DNA of 60,634 nt, taken from NCBI GenBank assembly GCA_001464375.1, contig LNEW01000116.1, positions 1 to 60,634 of the forward strand. Reading direction: 5' to 3'. The notes beneath the pieces were generated by a model, which did not search any database, was not told the origin of the DNA, and saw nothing but the letters and a program-made list of their open reading frames with translations. Positions 15,923-25,086 of the stretch are shown here, piece after piece. Position numbers and translations under genes: made by a program. Each line of letters begins with the position of its first letter. Positions within the stretch are counted from its first letter, which is position 1. The stretch comes from Rhodospirillales bacterium Ga0074136 (lineage in GTDB: Bacteria; Pseudomonadota; Alphaproteobacteria; Acetobacterales; Acetobacteraceae).

Positions 15923-18229
15923 TCAGGCCACCGCCGCCTTGGGGCCGATGCCGAGCGTGCCGCGCATCGCGACCAGCATTTCGCGCGCCTTGTCGCCCAG
16001 TTCCTCGTCGGGGCCGGCGACGTGCTCGACCGCGGCCAACGCCTTGCGGCGGTCGGCGGCGGTTGGCAGCATCGTCGGCAGCGCCGCCAGCGCTTCCTCG
16101 CGCATCAGGGTCACGATCACGGTCTGCTCGCGGATCATGGCCTGGCGGGCCACCGGGCTCATGCCCACGAAGGGCGGTTCGGTGGTCAGCAGCGTGTTGG
16201 AGCGCGCGAGGCGCGTGCGCCGCACGCCACCGCGCGCATCGGCCAGCAGGATCATCATGCGCACCACGGCCTCGGCGTAGCCGCCCTCGGCGACGCGGGC
16301 ACGGGCATCGGCGTGCTGGGCGGGTTCGTAGGCGACCGAGCGTCGCGCCGCCTCGGCCTCGGCGGCGGTGTCGTCGCCGGTCACGCCCATGGCCGCGAGG
16401 CCGCCATAGATGGCGTGGAAGGCGATTTCCATCGATGCATCGCGCATGTCGCGCCAGCTGTCGATGCTGCGCTCGACGCTGTCCGCCCAGGCCTTCTCCA
16501 TCGCCACGAAGGGGTTGTCGGCGGCGGCCGGCGCACGGTGGTCGCGCGCCATGCCGGCCAGCGCGCGCACCGGCATCATGAAGGGGTTGAGGTCGCTGAA
16601 CATGTAGCGGCGCATGCGCATCGGGCTGCGCTGGCGGCGGGCCTCGGCGCTCGCCTCGGTGGCGAATTGCCGCACGATCGGGCTGACCAGCACGTCGTAA
16701 AGATGCTGGTTCATCTCCGAGATCTTGGCGACCGCGGGGAAGGCCTCGTTGCTCGCCTCGCCGGACAGGGTGCGGATGTCGGCGATCTTGCGCTCGACGA
16801 GCTCGACCTGCCATTCCTCGTTGCCGCCGGTGCCGTCGTGGCCGGTGATGCGCATCTCGTACAGGCCCGGGGCGACCGCCTCGATCAATTCGAGCGTGGT
16901 GGCGATCTCGCTGTGTTCCTTCTTGGCCACGGCGCCCGAGACGAAGATGCCGAGATGCCCGATCTGGTCGTGCAGGAGGTACACGATGGTCTGGCCGAGC
17001 GACTTGATCTCCTGTTCGTCGCGATAGACGTCGGCGATCCAGCGCAGCGCCTGGCCGACCGGGGTGATGTTGTCGCCGGATGACGCGAAGACGATGACCG
17101 GCGCCTTCACCTCGCGCATGTTGAAGGTCTCGCCGCCGCCGGAGGAGATGGTGCCGGAGGAGAAGCGGTTGCCGATGAACAGGTTGTCGACGATCCAGCG
17201 GATCTCGTCCGTGGTCATCAGGAAGTAGCCGCCCCACCAGCGTTCGAATTCCAGGAAGCGGTCGGCCTCGGTATCCACGCTGGAATAGAGGTCGAAGTAC
17301 TTCTTGAACCAGGTGTTGCCCGGCGACAGGCTTTCGAAGTTCGCCACCAGCCCCGCGCCGTCGAACTTGCCGTTGCCGAGGTCCGCCATCAGCGAGGACG
17401 GCCAGCCGCCGCCCGCGAGGCCACCCAGATAGCGCATCGGGTTGCGGCCCTTCTCGCCGGCCCAGTAGGACAGCGGCGCGCCGTTCAGCACCAGCGCGCC
17501 CACCGCGTCGGGGGCGGCCGCGCCCAGCATCATGGTCGCCCAGCCGCCCTGGCAATTGCCGATCACGACCGGCTTGGGCGCGGCCGGATGGTCGGCGGTG
17601 ATGCGCGTGAGGAAGGTCGCCTCCGCTGCCGTCACGTCCAGGATGGTCTGGCCCTTCTCGGGTTCGCGGTAGAAGATCACGAAGTACACCGGGTGCCCGC
17701 GGCGCAGCGCGACGCCCACCTGGCTGTCGTTCTTGAAGCCGCCGATGCCGGCGCCGTGGCCGGCGCGCGGGTCGATGATGACGAAGGGGCGCAGCTTGGG
17801 GTCGACCGCGCGGGTGCCTTCGGGCGGCGTGATGCGCACCAGGGCGTAGTTCACCGGGCGCGGCAGGGTGCGGCCATCGACGATCGTCTCGTATTCGAAG
17901 AACAGCACCGGCTGGCAGCCGGCGCGTTCGTGCTCGACGAAGTTGTTGCCGGCCTCGCGCATCACGTCCCAGAACATCAGCCAGCGCTGCGCGGCGTCGG
18001 TGGCATAGGCCTGGGCGTCCTGCACCAGCGCGGCGGGGGTGCGGGTGAAGCGGGCGGCCATGTCCTTCATGGCCTGCGCGCTGCTGGCGCCGGGGGCTGC
18101 GGGCATCATGGCGCCGGCATGGCGGGACATGACTTCGGTCAGCGTGCGGACCTGGTCGAGCACGCGGGTCGCCGTCTCCTGGGCCTTCTCCGCCAGTTCG
18201 CGGGTCGGCAGGGTGGGGATGGGGGGCAT
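15923..18229 (-). CDS. DUF3141 alpha/beta-hydrolase, polyhydroxyalkanoate synthase-like
   Basis: 768-residue protein of the DUF3141 family. It has a helical N-terminus (1-110), then an alpha/beta-hydrolase core: IIDPRAGHGAGIGGFK, the nucleophile-elbow-like IGNCQGGWAT (Cys in the nucleophile position, as in PHA synthases) and the late HDQIGHLGIFVSG with the likely catalytic His. The C-terminal 350 residues are helical and of unknown role. PHA synthases use a Cys-Asp-His triad, so acyl transfer rather than plain hydrolysis is plausible, but this is inference. The family often sits with acetate kinase, a MaoC-Pta fusion and fabI, exactly as here. The acetate kinase gene lies 49 bases upstream. 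Confidence 0.85.
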   Translation of the reverse strand: MPPIPTLPTRELAEKAQETATRVLDQVRTLTEVMSRHAGAMMPAAPGASSAQAMKDMAARFTRTPAALVQDAQAYATDAAQRWLMFWDVMREAGNNFVEHERAGCQPVLFFEYETIVDGRTLPRPVNYALVRITPPEGTRAVDPKLRPFVIIDPRAGHGAGIGGFKNDSQVGVALRRGHPVYFVIFYREPEKGQTILDVTAAEATFLTRITADHPAAPKPVVIGNCQGGWATMMLGAAAPDAVGALVLNGAPLSYWAGEKGRNPMRYLGGLAGGGWPSSLMADLGNGKFDGAGLVANFESLSPGNTWFKKYFDLYSSVDTEADRFLEFERWWGGYFLMTTDEIRWIVDNLFIGNRFSSGTISSGGGETFNMREVKAPVIVFASSGDNITPVGQALRWIADVYRDEQEIKSLGQTIVYLLHDQIGHLGIFVSGAVAKKEHSEIATTLELIEAVAPGLYEMRITGHDGTGGNEEWQVELVERKIADIRTLSGEASNEAFPAVAKISEMNQHLYDVLVSPIVRQFATEASAEARRQRSPMRMRRYMFSDLNPFMMPVRALAGMARDHRAPAAADNPFVAMEKAWADSVERSIDSWRDMRDASMEIAFHAIYGGLAAMGVTGDDTAAEAEAARRSVAYEPAQHADARARVAEGGYAEAVVRMMILLADARGGVRRTRLARSNTLLTTEPPFVGMSPVARQAMIREQTVIVTLMREEALAALPTMLPTAADRRKALAAVEHVAGPDEELGDKAREMLVAMRGTLGIGPKAAVA

Positions 18230-18278
18230 GGCGGTCTCCGTGCTCAGGCCAGTGATGTGCGCCGCGACGCGCCGCGCT

Positions 18279-19487
18279 TCAAGCGTTTTCGCTGCGTTGC
18301 AGCACGCCCAGGACGTGGCGGGCGATCATGCCTTCCTCGTCGGTCTGGCGGACCAGCACGCGCGTGCGCGCGCCGGGGGGCGAAATTTCGGGCGCGTGGG
18401 CTGCGTTCAGAGCCGGATCGATAACGATGCCGAGGAATTCCAGGCCGTCGCAGACCGCGGCCCGGATGCCCGCCGCGTTCTCGCCGATGCCGGCGGTGAA
18501 GACCAGCGCATCGATGCCGCCCAGCGCCGCCGCCAGCGCGCCGACCTCGCGCCGCACGCGCCAGCAGAAATGCGACAGCGCCCGGGCGGCGCGCGGGTTG
18601 GCGCTGGCTTCCAGGTCGCGCACATCCTGGCTGATGCCGGACATGCCCTTCAGCCCGGCCTGGCCATACAGCAGCGTCTGGACGGTGGCGGCGTCCATGC
18701 CCTCGGTCGTCATCAGGTGCAGCAGCACGCCGGGGTCGATCTGGCCGCAGCGCGTGCCCATCGGCACGCCGTCCAGCGCGGTGAAGCCCATGGTGCTGTC
18801 GACGCTGCGCCCGTTGTGGATGGCGCACAGCGACGCGCCATTGCCCAGATGCGCCACCACCACGCGCCCGGCGGCCAGGGCCGGATCGGATTCCGCCAGG
18901 CTGTGCGCGATGTATTCGTAGGACAGGCCGTGGAAGCCATAGCGCCTGATGCCGCGGTCGTAGAATTCCGGCGGCAGGGCGAAGGTGTCGGCCTCCCAGG
19001 CATGGGCGCGGTGGAAGGCCGTGTCGAAGCACGCCACCTGCGGCACGCCGGGGAAGCGTTCCGCCGCCGCGGCAATGCCCGAGAGGTTGTGCGGCTGGTG
19101 CAGCGGCGCCAGCGGTGCGAGGTCGCGCAGGCGTTCCATCACCGCCACATCGACCAGCACGGGAGCGGCCAGGTCCGGCCCGCCATGCACCACGCGATGC
19201 CCGACCGCCGCCACGCGCCGCCCGGCCAGCACGCCCTCCAGCCAGTCGATGATGACACCGAGCGCGGCGCGGTGATTGCCCGGCGCCTCGCCATTGTCCC
19301 AGCGGCGATCGGCCAGCCGGGTGCCCGTCGCATCCCTTGCGGTGAAGTGCGGCGCGGCGCCGATGCCCTCCATCTGGCCGGCGAAGCGCGGGATGGGCGG
19401 GGGTGCGTCCGGGACCTCGAACAGCTCGAACTTGATCGAGGAGGACCCGGCGTTCAGCACCAGAACGGCATCGCCGGTCGCGATCAT
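18279..19487 (-). CDS. ackA: acetate/propionate-family kinase
   Basis: Converts acyl-phosphate plus ADP to the carboxylate plus ATP, or the reverse. 402 residues of the ASKHA fold: VLNAGSSSIKFELFE at the N-terminus, GHRVVHGG, the catalytic region FDTAFH and YGFHGLSYEYI, HLGNGAS (phosphate 1) and FTAGIGENA. The ATG at 19487 overlaps the stop of the phosphotransacetylase gene and has GGAGGTG six bases upstream, which decides the start over an in-frame codon 14 residues earlier. The substrate could be acetate, propionate or butyrate; the family motif does not discriminate. Confidence 0.93.
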   Translation of the reverse strand: MIATGDAVLVLNAGSSSIKFELFEVPDAPPPIPRFAGQMEGIGAAPHFTARDATGTRLADRRWDNGEAPGNHRAALGVIIDWLEGVLAGRRVAAVGHRVVHGGPDLAAPVLVDVAVMERLRDLAPLAPLHQPHNLSGIAAAAERFPGVPQVACFDTAFHRAHAWEADTFALPPEFYDRGIRRYGFHGLSYEYIAHSLAESDPALAAGRVVVAHLGNGASLCAIHNGRSVDSTMGFTALDGVPMGTRCGQIDPGVLLHLMTTEGMDAATVQTLLYGQAGLKGMSGISQDVRDLEASANPRAARALSHFCWRVRREVGALAAALGGIDALVFTAGIGENAAGIRAAVCDGLEFLGIVIDPALNAAHAPEISPPGARTRVLVRQTDEEGMIARHVLGVLQRSENA

Positions 19488-20902
19488 GGCGTCACCTCCG
19501 CCAGGCGCGAACGCCCGGTGCGGCGCCAATAGCCGTACAGCACCGCGAAGGCCGCCGACATGAGCCGCGCATGTTCGTCATCGGCGCGGCTGGTCAGCAT
19601 GACCGGCACCTTGGCGCCGAGCACCAGCCCGCCGGTATCGGCCTGCGACAGGAAGACCAACTGCTTGGCCAGCATGTTCCCGGCTTCGAGGTTGGGCGCC
19701 ACCAGCACGTCGGCGCGCCCGGCAACGGAGGAATGGATGCCCTTGGTGCGCGCCGCCTCCAGGTCCACCGCGTTGTCCATCGCCAGCGGACCATCGACCA
19801 GGCCGCCCTTGATCTGCCCGCGCTCGGCCATCTTGGCCAAGGCGGCGGCATCGACGGTCGACGGGATGGCGGGGTTGATCGTCTCGAGGGCGGAGAGGAC
19901 GCCAACGCGCGGCGTCTCGATGCCGATCGCCCGCGCCAGGTCGATCGCGTTCTGCACGATGTCCGCCTTGGTCATCAGGTCCGGCAGGATGTTGATGGCG
20001 GCGTCGGTGATGATCATCAGGCCTTCATGGCCGGGGATATCGAGCACGAAGGCATGGCTGATGCGCCGCCCGGCGCGCAGCCCGCCATCGGATTTGGTGA
20101 CGTGGCGCAGCACCTCGTCGGAATGGATGTTGCCCTTCATCACCGCCTCGGCGCGGGCTTCGTGCACCAGGGCCACGGCGCGGGCAGGGGCGGCGTGTAC
20201 ATCGGCGGTGGGTTCGATCCGCACGCCGGCCAGGTCCCAGCCGATGCGCTCCGCGACGGCGCGGATCTCGGCCTCGGGGCCGACGAGGATGGGTTCGATC
20301 AGCCCTTCCCTGGTGGCTTCCCAGGCGCCGCCGAGCGAGTTCTCGTCGGTCGGCGCGGCGATCGCGGTGGGCATCGGCGGCAGGCCGCGGCAGGCCTCCA
20401 GCAGGCGCAAGAACTTCCCGCGCGGCATCAGCGTCAGTTCCGGGATCACCACGCCATCGGTGACCAGGCGGTTCTGCGGCGGGCAGATCTCGGCCGTGCC
20501 GTCGACCACCAGGGTGCCGTCCGCCTTCTCGAGGCGGCACTCCATGACCAGCAGGTTGCCCGGCAGCTTCTCGCGCACCGTCACGGCGGCGATGACGGCT
20601 TCGCCGGCCTCGATGCGCGCATGGAAGCGCAGGCTCTGCGACAGGTAGACCGAGCCCGGCCCCGGCAGCTTGTTGCCGAACACGGCCGAGAACAGCGACG
20701 CGCACCACATGCCCGGCGCCACCGCGGTGCGACCGGTTTCCTGTTCGGATTCGCCGGGCAGGTTCACCGGATTCATGTTGCCCGACGCATGGGCGAAGAC
20801 GATGAGGTCGTTGGGTGTGCAGACGCGGGTGATGCTGGCGGTCTCGCCCAGCGCGATGTCGTCCCAGGTGCGGCCGATCAGGGCGGGGGCGGTGATGGTC
20901 AC
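19484..20902 (-). CDS. MaoC-like hydratase fused to phosphate acetyl/butyryltransferase
   Basis: 472-residue two-domain protein. Residues 1-150 are a MaoC/hot-dog hydratase: NDLIVFAHASGNMNPVN carries the catalytic Asp/His-like site (here with Asn), plus APGMWCASLFSAVFG. From about 170 on it is a phosphate acyltransferase (Pta/Ptb): GRISHAFVLDIPGHEG, ITDAAINILPDL, and the C-terminal VLGAKVPVMLTSRAD. It should swap acyl groups between CoA and phosphate, feeding the downstream acyl kinase. The start is GTG, overlapping the stop of the CoA-transferase beta gene. This fusion is a recognised family. The full catalytic competence of the hydratase part is uncertain. Confidence 0.9.
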   Translation of the reverse strand: MTITAPALIGRTWDDIALGETASITRVCTPNDLIVFAHASGNMNPVNLPGESEQETGRTAVAPGMWCASLFSAVFGNKLPGPGSVYLSQSLRFHARIEAGEAVIAAVTVREKLPGNLLVMECRLEKADGTLVVDGTAEICPPQNRLVTDGVVIPELTLMPRGKFLRLLEACRGLPPMPTAIAAPTDENSLGGAWEATREGLIEPILVGPEAEIRAVAERIGWDLAGVRIEPTADVHAAPARAVALVHEARAEAVMKGNIHSDEVLRHVTKSDGGLRAGRRISHAFVLDIPGHEGLMIITDAAINILPDLMTKADIVQNAIDLARAIGIETPRVGVLSALETINPAIPSTVDAAALAKMAERGQIKGGLVDGPLAMDNAVDLEAARTKGIHSSVAGRADVLVAPNLEAGNMLAKQLVFLSQADTGGLVLGAKVPVMLTSRADDEHARLMSAAFAVLYGYWRRTGRSRLAEVTP

Positions 20903-21549
20903 AGGCGCATCTCCGGGATGGCGTCGGGCAGGATCAGGGGCGCGGTGGTGGCGGCGAGGATCTCGTCCACGCCGACGCCCGGGGCGCGTTCGCGCAGCAC
21001 CAGGCCCTCGGGCGTCGGTTCGATCACCGCGAGGTCGGTCACCACCAGGGATACCGGGCGCGCGGCGGTCGGTGGCAGGGTCAGCAGCGGGACGATCTTC
21101 GCCTCGCCCCTGGCGGCGTGCTGCATGGCGATGACCACGCGCTTCGCCCCGGCCACCAGGTCCATCGCCCCACCCATGCCGGCCACCATGCGGCCCGGCA
21201 CCATCCAGTTCGCCAGCCGTCCCGACGCATCAACCTGCAGCCCGCCCAGCACGGTCATATCCAGGTGCCCGCCGCGGATCAGCGCGAAGGACATGGCGCT
21301 GTCGAAGGAATAGGCGCCGGGCAGCGCGCTGATGTAGCCGCCGCCGGCGTCGGTCAGGTTCGGATCCTCCATGCCGTCGGGCGGCTGGGCGCCGAAGCCG
21401 ATGATGCCGTTCTCGCTCTGGAAGGCCACCACCATGCCCTCGGGCACGTAGCGCGAGACCAGGGTGGGCAGCCCGATGCCGAGGTTGACCAGCATGCGGT
21501 GGCGCAATTCGCCGGCCACGCGGCGGGCGATGATTTCCTTGCCGTCCAT
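20899..21549 (-). CDS. 3-oxoacid/acyl CoA-transferase subunit B
   Basis: 216-residue subunit of a class I CoA-transferase, with the catalytic glutamate E46 in the SENG motif (AFQSENGIIGFG). NLGIGLPTLV near the N-terminus and GGMGGAMDLVAGAKRVV-like residues around 125-140 (MVAGMGGAMDLVAGAKRV) are typical. It moves CoA between a carboxylate and an acyl-CoA such as acetoacetate/succinyl-CoA. The ATG shares one base with the subunit A stop, and its stop overlaps the next GTG. The acyl specificity is not readable. Confidence 0.92.
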   Translation of the reverse strand: MDGKEIIARRVAGELRHRMLVNLGIGLPTLVSRYVPEGMVVAFQSENGIIGFGAQPPDGMEDPNLTDAGGGYISALPGAYSFDSAMSFALIRGGHLDMTVLGGLQVDASGRLANWMVPGRMVAGMGGAMDLVAGAKRVVIAMQHAARGEAKIVPLLTLPPTAARPVSLVVTDLAVIEPTPEGLVLRERAPGVGVDEILAATTAPLILPDAIPEMRL

Positions 21550-22202
21550 CAGCGCGGCCTCTCGACCAGATGGGTGACCAGGATGCCGGGGGTCCTGACG
21601 TGGTCGGGCGGGATCACGCCCACCGGCACGATCTCGTCCGGCTCGGCGATCACGATGCCCGCCGCCATCGCCATGAGTGGGTTGAAGTTCGTGGCGGTGA
21701 GGCGAAAGGTCAGGTTGCCGTAGTAGTCGGCCTCATACGCATGCAGCAGCGCGACATCGGCGCGCAGCGGCGTCTCGAGCAGGTAGTCGCGGCCATCGAC
21801 CGCGATCACCTGCTTGCCCTCGGCGACCGAGGTGCCGATGCCGGTGGGTGTCAGCACGCCACCGAGGCCCGCCCCGGCGGCGCGGATGCGTTCGGCCAGC
21901 GTGCCCTGCGGCACCAGGTCCACCTGCATCTCGCCCGCGATCATCTTTTTCTGCGTGACCGGGTTGGTGCCGATATGGCTGACGATGGCGCGCGCCACGC
22001 AGCCGGCATCGATCAGCTTGCCGATGCCCAGGCCCGGCTTGCCGGTGTCGTTGCCGATGATGGTCAGGCCCTTGGCGCCGCGCGCGACCAGGGCGTCGAT
22101 CACGCGGTGCGGGGACCCCACGGCCATGAAGCCGCCGATCATCACGCTGGCGCCGTCGGGCACCAGGGTGGCCGCGTCCTCGGGGGAGATCGCCTTGCGC
22201 AT
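21549..22202 (-). CDS. 3-oxoacid/acyl CoA-transferase subunit A
   Basis: 217-residue partner of the B subunit next to it. The CoA-transferase family 1 signature is visible as GASVMIGGFMAVGSPH, followed by GNDTGKPGLGIGKL, and SHIGTNP. The start is the ATG at 22202, five bases after the fabI stop; the frame is open much further upstream inside fabI, but those residues are not family-like. Both subunits being inserted between fabI and the Pta fusion suggests that acyl-CoA entry by CoA transfer belongs to this pathway. Confidence 0.92.
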   Translation of the reverse strand: MRKAISPEDAATLVPDGASVMIGGFMAVGSPHRVIDALVARGAKGLTIIGNDTGKPGLGIGKLIDAGCVARAIVSHIGTNPVTQKKMIAGEMQVDLVPQGTLAERIRAAGAGLGGVLTPTGIGTSVAEGKQVIAVDGRDYLLETPLRADVALLHAYEADYYGNLTFRLTATNFNPLMAMAAGIVIAEPDEIVPVGVIPPDHVRTPGILVTHLVERPR

Positions 22203-22207
22203 CGCCC

Positions 22208-23032
22208 TCAGGCCACGTTGTGCAGGCCGGCGTCGACATAGATCGTGTCGCCGGTCATGCCGCTGGAGGCGCCGCCCACCAGGAAGGACACCACGCGCCC
22301 GACCTCGGCGATATCCACCAGGCGGTGCTGCGGCGCGCGTTCCTGCGCCATCTGCACCAGCTCGTCGAACTGCGCGATGCCCGAGGCCGCGCGCGTCTTC
22401 AGCGGGCCGGGGGAGACGGCGAAGGCGCGGATGCCCTTGTCGCCCAGTTCCGCCGCGGCATAGCGCACCGACGCCTCGAGCGCCGCCTTCACCGGCCCCA
22501 TCATGTTGTAGTTCCCGACCACCTTGTCGGACCCATAGTACGACATGGTGACCAGGACGCCGCCCTGGCTCATCAGCGGTTCGGCCAGCTTCGCCATGCG
22601 CAGGAAGGACCAGCAGGAGACGTGCATGGCCTGCGCGAAGCCCTCGGGCGAGCAATCCACCACGCGCCCGTGCAGATCATCCCGTGGGGCGAAGGCGATG
22701 GAATGGATGACGAAGTCGAGCCGCCCCCATTCCTGCGCGATGCGGTCGAACAGCGCCTCCAGCGCGCCTGGCTGCTGCACGTCCATCGGCGCGATGATCT
22801 GGGCCTGCAACTGCTCGGCCAGCGGGCGGACGTGCTTCTCGGCCTTCTCGTTCAGGTAGGTGACGGCGAGGTCGGCACCGAAGGCGCGCAGCTTCACCGC
22901 GCAGCCATAGGCGATGGAATCGGCATTCGCGATGCCGACCACGAGGCCGCGCTTGCCCTTGAGCATGTCCCCCACGCGGCTGTCGGGGTCCCAGACCCGG
23001 GGCAGGGGGTCGGTCGGACGGGCTTCGGCCAT
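22208..23032 (-). CDS. fabI: enoyl-[acyl-carrier-protein] reductase FabI
   Basis: Last reductive step of fatty-acid elongation (NADH-dependent reduction of trans-2-enoyl-ACP). 274 residues, SDR fold with the FabI-type nucleotide loop GIANADSIAYG and the catalytic pair Y165/Y175 and K182 (MSYYGSDK, NYNMMGPVKAALE), Y175 and K182 being seven residues apart as in E. coli. The ATG at 23032 has AGGAG upstream; a GTG three bases earlier is an alternative. It heads the leftward block. This may be a pathway-specific copy, since a housekeeping fabI could exist elsewhere; that cannot be judged from the window. Confidence 0.94.
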   Translation of the reverse strand: MAEARPTDPLPRVWDPDSRVGDMLKGKRGLVVGIANADSIAYGCAVKLRAFGADLAVTYLNEKAEKHVRPLAEQLQAQIIAPMDVQQPGALEALFDRIAQEWGRLDFVIHSIAFAPRDDLHGRVVDCSPEGFAQAMHVSCWSFLRMAKLAEPLMSQGGVLVTMSYYGSDKVVGNYNMMGPVKAALEASVRYAAAELGDKGIRAFAVSPGPLKTRAASGIAQFDELVQMAQERAPQHRLVDIAEVGRVVSFLVGGASSGMTGDTIYVDAGLHNVA

Positions 23033-23142
23033 CACGGTCTCCTGCACAGGCGGCCTGTCGATACCCGGCCCAACGTGGCGCCACCTTGCACTAGGACAAA
23101 CAAGCGGGCTCCGACATGAGTTTTTTGTTGCAGCGCAGCAGG

Positions 23143-23164
23143 CGCGATCGCTGGACCGATCGCG
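23143..23164. promoter_or_regulatory. inverted repeat upstream of the broken dehydrogenase, operator candidate
   Basis: CGCGATCG and CGATCGCG form a perfect eight-base inverted repeat around a six-base loop, 39 bases before the ATG of the zinc dehydrogenase remnant and within its divergent gap from fabI (23033-23203). It could be a repressor site or a leader hairpin. I see no convincing -35/-10 pair in this gap on either strand. Confidence 0.35.
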
Positions 23165-23203
23165 GTGGCGGTGTTTGGCTGCCAGGTCAGGAGGAACGCC
23201 CGC

Positions 23204-24248
23204 ATGCAAGGCATCGTCTTCACCGGCGACCGTCGGCTCGAACTGATGGAGTTTCCGGACCCATCGCCGGGACCTGGCGAGGTGGTGCTCGAGATCCGCG
23301 CCTCGGGCATGTGCGGCAGCGACCTGAAGTTCTACCGGGCGCCAGCCGGCCCCGGGCGCACCGCGGCATTGGGCCTGGGTGCCAGCAGCGGGCCGATCAT
23401 CGCGGGGCACGAGCCCTGCGGCGTGGTTGTCGCGGTGGGCGCGGGCGTCGCGCCGAACCAGGCCTGGGTCGGCATGCGCGCCATGCAGCATCATTATCGC
23501 GGCTGCGGCGCCTGCCCGCAGTGCAACACGGGCTGGATGCAGCTGTGCGACGACGGCGTGCAGGCGGTCTATGGCGCGACCGCGCACGGCGCCCATGCGC
23601 GCTACCTCAAGGGCCCGGCCCGCACCATGGTCGAGTTGCCGGAGGAATTGTCGTTCGAGGCCGGGGCGGCCATCTCCTGCGGCACCGGCACCGCCTGGGG
23701 CGCCCTGCAGCGGCTGGGGCTGACCGGGGACCAGACCATCGCCGTGTTCGGGCAGGGGCCGGTCGGGCTGTCGGCCACGCTGCTCGCCGCGAAGATGGGC
23801 GCGCGGGTGATCGCGCTCGACACCTCGCCCGAACGCCTGGCCGGACCTGCTGATCAACCCCGCCGAGACCAACGACGTGCTGGGGGCGATCAAGGAGGCG
23901 ACGCATGGCCGCGGCGCGCATGCGTCGATCGATGCCTCGTCCAACCCGCTCGCGCGGCGCCAGGCGGTGCAATGCGTGCGCACCTGGGGCACCGCCTGCT
24001 TCGTGGGCGAGGGCGGGGAGGTCACGCTCGATGTCAGCCCCGACCTGCTGCGCCGGCAGGTGACGCTGGTCGGGTCCTGGACCTTCTCGACGGTCGGCCA
24101 GGCGGAATGCGCACGCTATGTCGCGGACCGCGGCATCGATGTGGATGCGCTGTTCACCCATCGCTGGCGGCTCGACCAGGCGGAGGAAGCGTATCGGCTG
24201 TTCGACCGGCAGACCGAGGGGAAGGGCGTGATCCTGCCGGCGGCCTAG
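23204..24248 (+). pseudogene. zinc-dependent alcohol dehydrogenase, broken by a deletion/frameshift
   Basis: A medium-chain dehydrogenase in two frames. From the ATG at 23204 (AGGAGG nine bases upstream) the first part has the catalytic zinc region (GMCGSDLKFYRAP, GHEPCG), the structural zinc cysteines (GCGACPQCNTGWMQLC) and the cofactor motif FGQGPVGLSATLLAAKMGA, ending at LDTSPERLA. At about 23843 the frame changes, and the second part (DLLINPAETNDVLGAI to GKGVILPAA) continues to a stop at 24248. About eight residues that normally join LA to GADLLI are missing, so this is a small out-of-frame deletion, or an assembly error. The intact protein would be about 355 residues. Confidence 0.85.
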
Positions 24249-24351
24249 GTCGACCGGGCCGCCGGGCGCGCCGGGCGAATGTCGCCGACGCGGCTTGCCT
24301 CGGATGCGAGCCCGGCGGAAGGTGCGCGGCCTGCCTTCTCAGAGGAACGCC

Positions 24352-25032
24352 ATGTACATCGAACACCGCCAATACACCTTCCACCCCGGCAAGCAGCCGC
24401 AATGGATCGACGCCTTCGGCAGCATGGGCTTTCCGTCATCCGTGCGCACGCTGGGCGCGCCGTCGATGGGCACCTTCACGGTCGAGGTCGGCACCATCAA
24501 CCGCTTCGTCTTCATGCGCGGCTGGGACGACATCGACACCCGTGACGCCGGCATCGCCGCGCGCGAGGCGGATCCGCAATGGGGCGAATTCAAGAAGGCC
24601 GCCGCCGGCTGCATCGCGAGCCAGGAGGTGAAGTTCCTGAAGCCGACCGGCTTCTCGCCGATCACCTCCGCCAAGGGCTTCTCCTTCAAGCGCGAGATCG
24701 GCGGCACCGGCATGGTCGTCGACCACCGCACCTACGACTTCCACCCCGGTAAGATGCCGGCCTGGATCAAGGCGTATGAGGAACTCGGCCTGCCGGTGCA
24801 GAAGCGCATCCTGGGCCAGTTGCTGATGTTCGCCGTGACCGAGATCGGGCCCATCAACCAGGTGGTGTTCTGCTGGCTGTACGAAGGCTTCGGCGACCGC
24901 GACCGCCGCCGCACCGCCATGATGAACGACCCGCAGTGGCAGGAATTCGGCAAGGTCGTGGGTGGCCTGGGCGCGCTGAAGCAGCAGACCGTGATGGCGC
25001 TGAAGCCGACGGCGTTCTCGGTCGTGAAGTGA
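24352..25032 (+). CDS. NIPSNAP-family protein with two tandem domains
   Basis: 226 residues made of two similar ferredoxin-like (dimeric alpha/beta barrel) NIPSNAP domains: residues 1-105 start with MYIEHRQYTFHPGKQPQWI and residues about 120-226 with VVDHRTYDFHPGKMPAWI. Each ends with a DPQWxEF segment and a KFLKPT or MALKPT strand. The function of bacterial NIPSNAPs is unknown; some lie in aromatic or dehydrogenase clusters. The start is the ATG at 24352 with AGAGGA upstream. It lies 103 bases after the broken dehydrogenase, so it may be the surviving part of a former pathway. Confidence 0.87.
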   Translation: MYIEHRQYTFHPGKQPQWIDAFGSMGFPSSVRTLGAPSMGTFTVEVGTINRFVFMRGWDDIDTRDAGIAAREADPQWGEFKKAAAGCIASQEVKFLKPTGFSPITSAKGFSFKREIGGTGMVVDHRTYDFHPGKMPAWIKAYEELGLPVQKRILGQLLMFAVTEIGPINQVVFCWLYEGFGDRDRRRTAMMNDPQWQEFGKVVGGLGALKQQTVMALKPTAFSVVK

Positions 25033-25086
25033 GCGTGCCCGGCGCGGGCCGAACAGCCCGCGCCGTGGCCCAGCAGGGCAAGCAGG

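Noticed and set aside
14922-17555. The HD protein extended upstream to about 877 residues
   Set aside because: The part upstream of the ATG at 15842 is low-complexity and overlaps the DUF3141 gene in another frame; the HD motifs all lie after 15842.
12673-23032. The whole leftward block as a biosynthetic or defence island
   Set aside because: The genes are metabolic or signalling with the same GC content and codon style as neighbours, and no integrase, transposase or defence nuclease is present.
22991-23203. A sigma-70 promoter for fabI in the divergent gap
   Set aside because: No -35/-10 pair at a proper spacing was convincing on the minus strand.
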